Shown in pieces: positions 25,119 through 33,355 of a stretch of DNA of 64,000 bases (positions are counted from its first letter, which is position 1; each line of letters opens with the position of its first letter). The position numbers were made by a program, and so were the translations under genes. Source of the DNA: Helianthus annuus (taxonomy: Eukaryota > Streptophyta > Magnoliopsida > Asterales > Asteraceae); NCBI RefSeq assembly GCF_002127325.2, contig NC_035437.2:161981408-162045407 (forward strand), in the 5' to 3' direction. The notes below the pieces were generated by a model. That model was not told where the DNA came from, made no database searches, and saw only the letters and a list, made by a program, of their open reading frames with translations.

Positions 25119-25300
25119 GATTTGGTGTGTGAAATTGGTGTGATTTGTTGTGTGGTTTGATTGGTTTTTGTGGAAGGTGAAAGAGGGAGTTTGTGGATAA
25201 TAGATTTTGTTGGGGCTTAAAATAACACACAAATACTCGTATCATTTTTGTGGCGTGTGTTGTAAACTTTAATACTTCGCCAAGTGGTCAAAAACTCTAA

Positions 25301-26289
25301 GGGGCTGTTTGGCAACATCTGAACCAATAAGTGCTGAATGAATAAGAGGCCTGAATGGGTAAAAGGCTCTGAACCAGTAAGTGCTGAACCAGTAAAATGC
25401 TGTTTGGTTGCACCTCTAAATGACCATGTAAAATGACATTTTTACCCCTATGAACAAAACTAAATACCTAACTGATTAGCATCAATTCATTGTAACCAAA
25501 TTATATCTTCATTCTCACTAAACTATCCTTGTTGAATCTGAATTTCAATAACAATTAATCCTCCAACTATCACGACAAAAATGCATGTCAAACCTATAAT
25601 AATCATGTCAAACCTAATAAGCATTAGAAGAGGCATTCAATTAATCAAATTTGACTTAAATCCATAACTTCTTCCAATGAACCCTAAATCAAGAATTCAT
25701 CCCATTGCCTCACTAAACAAGCAGTAAGAGGTGGATATGTGATAAATCAAATCACAACTAAACACAATTTCACTAGTAAACAAAAAGAAGAACCTGTGGT
25801 CATAGGCGGAGGAGGAGGAAAGCCATGGAGATGAACAAGGTGTTGACCTTGATCAATAAGGTGCCTGAACATTGTGGAGGAGGCCGACGGCGTTCTGGAG
25901 TAGAAGATGAGGAGGAGCCAGCGGCGTTGTGGAGTAGCAGAGGAGGCGGCGGCGCCGATGTGGAGGAGCAGAGGAGGGGGAGACGGCGGCAATGTGGAGA
26001 AGCAGTGGAGGGGGAGACGGCGGCAATTGGAGAAGCAGTGGAGGGGGAGACGACAGTTGTGGATGAGGAGACGGTGGAGGAGCAGTGGAGGGGAGGAGGA
26101 GTTGTGGTGGAGATGGGAGGAAGGGGCAGGTATGTCAAGTTTTTCATTCAGCGACTTCTCAAATCTGAACCATTCAGATCTGAATGGAACCATTAAGAGG
26201 TAAGGGTTTTGTGAACCAAACAACCCAACCTCTGACCGATTCAGAGGTAAGCTCTGAATGGATCCATTCAGATCCAAACAAACAGCCCC
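25301..26289. mobile_element. Long Tourist/Harbinger non-autonomous element (989 bp)
   Basis: The same ends as the element at 24154 are present (GGGGCTGTTTGGCAAC ... caaacagcccc), with TAA on both sides. It is over three times longer because it contains a GC-rich block at about 25800-26130 made of ggaggag / gtggagaagcagtggagggg repeats, sharply different from the AT-rich surroundings. Open frames there are low-complexity (Gly/Arg or Ser/Pro) and I do not treat them as genes. Confidence 0.85.
25800..26130. repeat. GC-rich GGA minisatellite inside the Tourist element
   Basis: Units of about 40 bp such as ggagaagcagtggaggggga recur at about 25995 and 26027, with weaker copies around. They encode only repetitive residues in all frames. 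It could be captured host coding DNA or an expanded minisatellite. Confidence 0.6.
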
Positions 26290-26329
26290 TAAGGTGGTTG
26301 TTTGTTTTTTCTTGAAAAAACTATTTTTT

Positions 26330-26510
26330 AACGTAAATTTGAATCGCTGACGGATCATTGGAGTATCATCGTGTCACCAGCGAAACCACAGAAACCCAAT
26401 AAATATAGGAAAATCCCCCTATTGTGGGAATCGAACCCATGACCTATTGGTCCTAAAGACTTATCTCACCCCCAAGATGCCACTAGGCTATAAAGCCATG
26501 GGCATCTTTT
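26330..26510 (-). mobile_element. tRNA-derived SINE or tRNA relic (minus strand)
   Basis: Read on the minus strand, a perfect A box TAGCCTAGTGG (26490-26480) is followed 42 bp later by a perfect B box GGTTCGATTCC (26437-26427). This is the internal RNA polymerase III promoter layout. The sequence does not fold as a full tRNA and runs on for about 100 bp towards an A/T-rich end, as SINEs do. Exact ends and a target duplication were not found. Confidence 0.6.
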
Positions 26511-27087
26511 TGTCCTCTTTATATGCGTTACGCAAATTACGCACAGACATTTAGGTCTGCAGAGTGTTTGTTTTTTTGACGACTTTTCATTAAAAAAGGT
26601 CCGTGCACCCTCTTCTTACTGCAGATCTAGATGAGCTTCTTCTAACCTCTTCTTGTGCCCTCATATGATAACATTGGATAGAAAAGGGGAAAAACATAAA
26701 ACCCTAGCACCAGCCACTCCACCCCTCTCCTCCTGCCTTCGCCACTCATCCACCCTCGTCAACCTTCTGCCTCCACCACTCCTCCTCTGCCGTCGACTCC
26801 TGCCTCCGCCACTACTCCATCACCGTCGCACCTCCTACCGCCGCCACTCCTCCACCCCTTCACAGGTACGAAATCCTCAGTTTATTTTAGCAGTCAACGG
26901 AAGTTAAAAAAAATAAACAGTTTTCTTCTTATAGACTGCAGAGGTTTGGTTCATCTCATCTTCTTCTATAGATGTCTGCAGATGTGGTCCGCAGACTGCA
27001 GACATTTTACCTCTATGGTCCCAATTCCTTGCCTACATGGCAAGGACCACACCACTTTTCATCCAACATGGCGCTTACATCAGCAAG
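26511..27087. other. Unassigned DNA with ctgcag-rich ends
   Basis: Motifs ggtctgcagag near 26550 and gtctgcagatg / actgcagacat near 26970-27005 may be terminal repeats of an unclassified transposon. A short proline-rich frame at 26653-26907 is low complexity and not called. Confidence 0.25.
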
Positions 27088-27251
27088 CAATGTTTTAAAA
27101 TCCGGTTTTTATACCGTACCGGGTTTGGCTCAAAAACGGTTTAACCGGGTGTATCGGGCGGTTCAACTGGGTGTACCGGGCGGTTTAACCGGTTTTACCG
27201 GATGGTTCAACCGGTAGAACCGGCCGGTTTGAACCGGTTTTTAAAACATTG
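27088..27251. mobile_element. CAATGTTTTAAAA-ended MITE (164 bp)
   Basis: The perfect 13-bp terminal inverted repeat CAATGTTTTAAAA / TTTTAAAACATTG encloses many (a)ccgg(t/c)tt motifs. It is non-coding. Confidence 0.75.
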
Positions 27252-27860
27252 TCAACGAGAGCATCCATAAGCTTCCAGAAGCTTCTGGAAGATGTCAAGG
27301 TGGCACCAAAAGATGCTCCTCCGACAAGGACAACACGTGCCACCAGTCACCAAGCGCCATGTGGATCTGCAGCAAATCTAAGGAGCAGACCGACAGCAGC
27401 GGTACGACGTCTCCAGCATGGGCAAATGTAGGCGAGCCACGTGTACCACCACCCTGACCGCAACAGAGGGGACCAAGTGGATATTCCCCTTGGTCGGACA
27501 GCTGGCGCCCTATAGCAGCTGGCAAGGTTGCTCCTCCCTCCTTCACCCTCCGGCTATAAATAGGACCCTTCATCATTCAGGTTAATTCCATTCTCTCCAC
27601 TCCATACTCTCACACTCAAAACACACTGTTTTATTTCTCAGAACCATACTTATTCTCACGCCGGTGACTGGTTAAGAGGGAAACCCCCATATTCCCCTCT
27701 TAACGAGCTAACGGTGTTGTTGTTTTGCAGGACTATAGCCATTCGACGAGCAGAGAAGGAGATTGAACCACAGAAGAGACAATCCCACTGATCAACCTTA
27801 GTGTTAGCCTGTGTTTCATCATTGGCGCCATCCGTGGGACTCGAACCCACTACCTCTAAA
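27250..27860 (+). mobile_element. LTR fragment with heat-shock element, TATA box and tRNA primer site
   Basis: An LTR-like stretch begins at or before TGTCAACGAG and ends TTTCATCA (27831). It has a perfect heat-shock element at 27272-27291 and CTATAAATA at 27554-27562. It is followed at 27833 by TGGCGCCATCCGTGGGAC, complementary to a tRNA 3' end including the CCA. No second LTR or coding region is present, and the sequence after 27880 is unrelated. It is a truncated element or LARD remnant, with the left boundary uncertain. Confidence 0.6.
27272..27291. promoter_or_regulatory. Perfect heat-shock element (four alternating GAA/TTC units)
   Basis: The 20-bp palindrome CTTCCAGAAGCTTCTGGAAG holds TTC-nn-GAA-nn-TTC-nn-GAA with exact 5-bp phasing, the consensus heat-shock factor site. 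It lies about 265 bp upstream of the TATA box of the LTR-like unit. Binding is inferred from the motif only. Confidence 0.65.
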
Positions 27861-28390
27861 AAAAAAACTGCATCTAAATGATTTCAAGTCCGAGGTTTTT
27901 TTTTTGTGGTGTGTTATTGTAACCATCATTACACTCTAGTGTAGTGGTTTAAATCAAAACACAATTAATCCTTAACTTTTTCTTATTATAAAAATGGGAA
28001 GGATTTTTTGATTGGTTCGATTGTGATTTCAGTCCCACATCTAACCCTCAAGCCTACTATTGTGCTAAAGAGGGTCTCACTACAAATTGATTCAATCATC
28101 ATCTCAGTCAAGGGAGGACTTACTCTATGGCATGGGGTGCCCTTAAAAAGATTTTTTTAGTGTTATACCCCCCCCCCCTTTTAAGATTTTGCAATCGCTT
28201 CCATTGAACTTTCGAAACTAACATTCTAAAGAGATAAGCTAAGAATTATTTAGAGATTTTCCGACGAGATTGTGCGGATGAGAGAAGTTGTTAGTTTATT
28301 TGTTCAGAAAAGAAAGAAGAACTAATTCTCTTTAAGACCCGGTTTGGTTGGTGGAATTCTTTTGAATTGGAATCTAGATTAATTCCTTTC
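27861..28390. other. Unassigned intergenic DNA
   Basis: No gene or element ends were recognised. There is a homopolymer C tract near 28168-28178 and a T tract at 27898-27905. Confidence 0.4.
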
Positions 28391-28403
28391 AAAAATGTGT
28401 TTG

Positions 28404-28531
28404 AGCCAATGTTGAGCTAGCTTACTTGATAGAGTCACTTGTCTCTTAGTAAGAAGTGTTAGGTTCAATCCCAAACAAGAAGTAGATAAAATTTATTTGG
28501 TGTATTTAAGAATACATAAACGTTATCATTA
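28404..28531 (+). mobile_element. Short SINE with 13-bp target duplication
   Basis: It is flanked by identical AAAAATGTGTTTG at 28391-28403 and 28532-28544. It contains an A-box-like tagcttacttga (about 28417) and a B box GGTTCAATCCC (28462-28472) at the tRNA-like spacing, followed by an AT-rich tail ending cattaa. Its length of 128 bp fits a short plant SINE. Confidence 0.85.
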
Positions 28532-28544
28532 AAAAATGTGTTTG

Positions 28545-29363
28545 CTTGTCTAAGGAAGAAGTTGGAATTGGAATTAATTTCAATGAATTCCCTCGTCAAT
28601 ACGAAACTTGAAATCCATATGTCATGGAATTTAAAACATTCTAATGGAATGTTCCAACATTACAAAATACCCTTCTAGTTCCACTGATGTAGTTAACCAA
28701 AATAAAAGAGTGAATTATAAGTTTTGTGTTTTATTTTTATATCAAATTTAAAACGGTTTTCTTTGCTTTTAAAATTGATGAGTTTTGTACTTAATGTTTC
28801 AAACGTTATACGCTTTGTCCATTAGCCCTAACCCAGATAACTTTTTTGTTAAATCAGATCATGTGTCTTACACATAGGGGTGCAAACGAGCCGAGTGGCT
28901 CACGAGCTACTTGAGATTGACTCGAGAAAAAGCTCGAAACGAGCCGAGCCTTATCGAGCTCGAGCCGAGCTTGAACCTAAAATAAAAGCTCGTTTGTCTA
29001 TCGAGCCTGAGCTCGAGCCTAACATGTTAAGCTTGTCAGGCTCGTCGAGCCTTAGTGTAAATGAGTCGAGCCGAACTTATTTAAACTTGTTTACGAGCCA
29101 ACCCCGGACCTAAAAATAAGCTTATTTAGTAAACGAGTCCGAGTCTGAGCCTCACATTCGGGTTGTGGGTTGAGTTTGAGTATTCACTGAACCCTCATGG
29201 AGTCCGGGCCCATATCTCTTCGGTATACATAACCATGGTTTCGTGTATTATATAAGGGTCGGCCCCGAGAATTCATGTACTATGTTCGAACTTGAAAAAA
29301 CGTGCCCTTAGCCCTTAACGCAATTGGGTATTAGGTGATCTAAACCTAATGACAATGAACTAA
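28545..29363. other. Intergenic DNA with a gagcc-rich hAT-like piece
   Basis: From 28876 a block starting aggggtgcaaacgagccgag is filled with cgagcc/ggctcg motifs up to about 29105, resembling the left part of a hAT MITE. A matching right end was not found. Nothing else was recognised. Confidence 0.35.
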
Positions 29364-29534
29364 TCTTCTATACATATAATAAAGTAAATCATATGGGGTA
29401 CACATGGCGCTCTATGAGGTGATCTCAATAGTTTTTTTCCGCCTAAATAAATAGATATAGATAATATTTGTTAATACGATTTAAATAAAAAATATATTAT
29501 TTTAATCCATAAATTTTATCTTTTTATCTTTTAC

Positions 29535-29705
29535 CCTAAACAAATTGATATAAATAATATTTATTATTAAGATTCAAATAAAGAATATATCCTAAACAAA
29601 TAGATATAGATAATATTTGTTAGTAAGATTCAAATAAAGAATATATCCTAAACAAATAGATATAGATAATATTTGTTAGTAAGATTCAAATAAAGAATAT
29701 ATTAT
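29535..29705. repeat. 56-bp tandem repeat in the Helitron
   Basis: The motif aagaatatatcctaaacaaa starts at 29581 and 29637, giving a 56-bp period. A more diverged unit precedes (from about 29535) and a partial one sits near 29455. Confidence 0.8.
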
Positions 29706-29934
29706 TTTAATCTATGAATTTTGTATTTTACTATTTTTGTTCTATTTATATTTATCCTGTCTTTACTTTATAATAGGTATTAATTAATAAAATTGAATTA
29801 TAATAAAATAAGCATAGGTAACTCATGGCATCTACTAATTTTTAGATTTTTAATGTAAAAATATAAATGAAAATACATGTAATAATTTTATCTTTTTATC
29901 TTTTACTGTTCTGTTTTCCATTTATATTTATCCA

Positions 29935-30435
29935 TTTTATTATTTGGTATATAAAATTAAATTTATTCAACACGTCCAATACACAGGGTTTTTTTAAAGA
30001 TAATTTTTTTATTATTTAGTATATGAAATTACATTTATTCAAACTGTGCAAGACACAGGTTTTTAAAGATGTAACTTTTTTTTATATATATAATTTTATT
30101 TATTCAACACGTACAACACACGTGATTTTTAAAGGTATAACTTTTTTTATTATTTAATATATAAAAGTACATTTATTCAACCTGTGTAATACACGAGACT
30201 TTTTAAAGATATACAAACTTACACTTATTATTTGACATACAAAATTACATTTATTCAGTCCCTGCTTCAACATGTACAATACACGAGTGATTTTTTAGTG
30301 ATATAACTTTTTTATTATTTGGTATACAAAATTACATTTATTCAACCTGCATAATACATAGGGTTTTTAAAGATATAACTTTTTTTTATTATTTGGTAAA
30401 TAAAATTATATTTATTCAACCCGTACAATACACGA
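29935..30435. repeat. ~65-bp hairpin-bearing tandem array in the Helitron
   Basis: About seven diverged units of the form (t)tattatttggtatataaaa, then ttacatttattcaac, then a short imperfect palindrome (for example acacgtacaacacacgtg or cctgtgtaatacacgagac), then tttttaaagatataac. The palindrome closely resembles the Helitron's own 3' terminal hairpin. Confidence 0.75.
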
Positions 30436-30584
30436 GGTTATATAATAAAAGAAATAAAATGGGGACATTTTCCATTGGGTTGAGATGCATGTATTGATAC
30501 CAAGACTTTTCTTTTGAATAAGTAACGCACACAAAATAGAAAAACTGAGTAAAAAAAATTTAAAATAGTTGCATGTTTCTTTAG

Positions 30585-30866
30585 GGAATATTGGATTTCA
30601 ATAATAACAATTATTCGTCGTTGGCCACCAACAGTCTCAACTTAAAAAATAACCACTGTCCGTCCCAACTATTAACATATTGGCGATCAGACCTTAGATC
30701 GGACCTTTAGGAACCTTTTTCCGGCGATCAGAGACTAACAACATTAGGTTTTCGTTAGTCAGAGTCCATTGGATGTTAATAGTTGTGACAACCAGTAGTT
30801 ATTTTTGAACTTGGAACTGTTAGCGACCAACGGCGAATAATGGAGATTATTAAAATCCAATATTCC
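30585..30866. mobile_element. Mutator-like MITE nested in the Helitron
   Basis: The terminal repeat is GGAATATTGGATTT...AAATCCAATATTCC (one mismatch further in). It is flanked by identical 9-bp duplications TTTCTTTAG at 30576-30584 and 30867-30875. It is 282 bp and non-coding. Confidence 0.92.
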
Positions 30867-31138
30867 TTTCTTTAGTTCAACTTTCCCAAGTTTTGTTGGT
30901 GTGAATCTAGATGACTTTGTTTTTTATTTTATAATTTTAGGAGGTTTATCCCCATGAAATTCAATGTTATTAAAGGTTTGTCCCCTGAAATTCAATGTTA
31001 TTAATGACAACCGATGAATTTATTATATCTGTTCAATCAAAACTATCAAGAGTAGATTAAAATTAATAAGTATTTACAAATAATAAATTATATCGTTTTC
31101 ATTAATCAACCCGTGTAACACACGGGATCATAACCTAG

Positions 31139-31747
31139 TAACTAATATAAACCAGAAAAAGTTTTGTAAGTGGGTCTATGTTGGTGTTTATATAGATATA
31201 CCCTATTAATTTACTTTTTTTACATATAAATATCGGATTTTTTTTTTAAATAACGTGTCATTCGAAATATCAGGCCCTTACCGGTGGTCCTCCCCGCCCA
31301 CCCTCAGGACCGGCATATAATCAATCATGTAAATATATTCGTATACATAACCATCGTTGCATGTATCATATCATCATAGAAGTAATTAATATCTGAAAAC
31401 CTGAAAAAGAAAATACTTTACTATTTTCAAACAAATAGGGAATTCTCCCGTTGCTTTCGATCGTGGTTTTTGATAATGTAACATACATCAATCAAATATG
31501 TAGAATTTTCTAGGTTGGGGGCTGGTGAAGGTTTGGTGAAGGGGGTGGGAATTTCTTTTTTATCACATGTTTTTTCCTTAAATTTCATACTTAAATTTCA
31601 TATAAATTAGATTAAATTTCTTAAAAACACACACTTAGTTTTTAACGATATATTCATGAAAAAAAACATATTATTTAATCAAAAATTAAACAGCTTAAAT
31701 TACATATATTATTATTATTACAATACAATATTTTTGTAAAACACAAC
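31139..31747. other. AT-rich intergenic DNA between Helitron and LINE
   Basis: No gene was recognised. It contains AT-rich sequence and a short (att)n run near 31709. Confidence 0.4.
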
Positions 31748-31758
31748 AAGTAGTTGTT

Positions 31759-33139
31759 GACCACCTAGAAAAACTGAGAAGGAGATTCTTTTGGGGGGGC
31801 TCGGACGAAAAAAACAAAACATCTTGGGTTTCGTGGGAAAGGGTAATCGGACCCAAAGACAAAGGTGGTATTGGACTCGGTTCTCTCCATCATATGAACA
31901 TGAGCCTTCTTCTAAAGTGGTGGTGGCGGTATAAATGTGATGGCACTGGTTTATGGAAAAAAGTCATAGAATCAATTCATCACAATGAGAGAGCCTGGGC
32001 ATTTTTGCCCATAAAAGCATCTATACCCGGGGTTTGGAACTCGATCAATAAAGTGGGGAAAGACTTTGAGAAGGTAAATATCAGGGTTGAAAACTTATTC
32101 AAAGGGGTTACTGGCAATGGTTTGCATACACGGTTCTGGCTCGACTGCTGGCTCGGGGAAACACCGCTCAGGTACACCTTTCCAAACCTGTTTGCCTTAG
32201 AATCTAACAAAGGCTGCTCTGTTGCAGCCCGTCTATCTGTACCGGGTAATTTTCAGGGCGGGGGTTGGGCATGGAAAAGAGAACCTTTGCAGGTACTGGA
32301 ACGAGACGAACTGGCAGCTTGTAATAACTTAATCCGGACGTGCACGTTATCATCAGCAAGAGACGAATGGAAGTGGCTGGCCGACTCATCTGGATCTTTC
32401 ACAACAGCTTCATGTCGTGACTTGTTGGCTGCAAACGCAGCCCCGTTCTATCCATTCAAGTGGTCATCCTGGGTGCCAAAGAAAGTAAACATACTAGCTT
32501 GGCGAGCGGAACAAGATAGACTATCAACAATGGAAGGTCTCATCAAAAGAAACATCGTTCAATCCTCTCCATTATGCAGCCTTTGTGGAGACTATCCCGA
32601 AAACGCCGATCATCTACTAATTCATTGTTACGTGGCTTCAAACATATGGCAAAAGGTGGCGGAATGGTGCAACATCTCTCCAATATTCGCCTTCAACTTC
32701 CGAGAGCTCTTGGAAAGCAGCAACATAAATGGACTCAAAAAATCAAAGAAAAAAGCTCTATATGCAATCATTCTTACAACATGCTGGATCATCTGGAAAG
32801 GCAGAAATGACAAGATCTTTCGCGGGAAAAAAGTTAACTACGAAGAACTACTAAGCGAAATAAAGGCACAATCACACCTATGGATAACAAACAGAGCTAA
32901 AGAAATCACAAAAGACTGGGGGAAATGGCGCTCCTTTGACATTTGATCGAATAATTTTTGCGGACACTAAAAATGGGCAATCTGTAACATGGGTTGGGTT
33001 TAGATTTTGTAATCGAGTCTAATGTAATTTGGGCTGGAGCGATATGTGGGATTCTGATCAAATAAGCTCCTTGCTTATTGTTGTGTACTGTATGTATATT
33101 GGTTACGAAATGAAGTGTTGTTTGCCTTTCAAAAAAAAA
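31759..33139 (+). mobile_element. 5'-truncated LINE retrotransposon with poly-A and TSD
   Basis: Coding sequence is open from the first base after the target duplication (31759) to a stop at 32946, about 395 codons. It corresponds to the C-terminus of a plant LINE ORF2. A RT thumb-side motif RRFFWGG is followed by GGIGLGSL and then a zf-RVT zinc-binding domain with WVPKKVNILAWR, CSLCGDYPENADHLLIHC and WIIWKGRND. The endonuclease and RT catalytic core are missing. A 3'UTR of about 180 bp ends in A9 (33131-33139). An AAGTAGTTGTT duplication flanks the insert (31748-31758 and 33138-33148). The frame has no stop codon, so insertion is fairly recent. Confidence 0.9.
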
Positions 33140-33355
33140 GTAGTTGTTAGGTGGCGCAAATCTGAAATCCCAAGAATATCCCCATAAAAACCACCGAAAA
33201 CACCCCTTCAAAAAAAAAAAAAAAAAAAAAAAATCCACTTCATAAACTCCCCCACCTCCCCCAACAAACCTTGTTCCACTGCATCGGGCGGAGCCTCCAA
33301 CACACAAACACTCTCCACCAACCTCCTCCTTCAATCAATCTCAGATCTCCAAAAC

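Larger units (their letters stand above)
29364..31138 (+). mobile_element. Non-autonomous Helitron (1.77 kb)
   Basis: The 5' end TCTTCTATACATATAATAAA follows an A and matches the usual TC start of plant Helitrons. The 3' end has a CCCGTG-taaca-CACGGG hairpin (31110-31126), then eight bases, then CTAG (31135-31138), followed by host T. That is the canonical Helitron terminus (A-T insertion, no TSD, no terminal inverted repeat). No Rep/helicase coding is present. The interior is filled by two tandem arrays and one nested MITE, listed separately. Confidence 0.8.

Noticed and set aside
25118..25232. Upstream start for the UVR-ApaG gene
   Set aside because: The extra 38 residues are unlike a transit peptide, while the start at 25118 opens a typical one. 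The upstream part is probably 5'UTR, though not excluded.
25800..26196. Gly/Arg-rich or Ser/Pro-rich proteins in the GC-rich block
   Set aside because: Open frames on both strands come from the GGA repeat itself; there is no domain and the block is inside a transposon.
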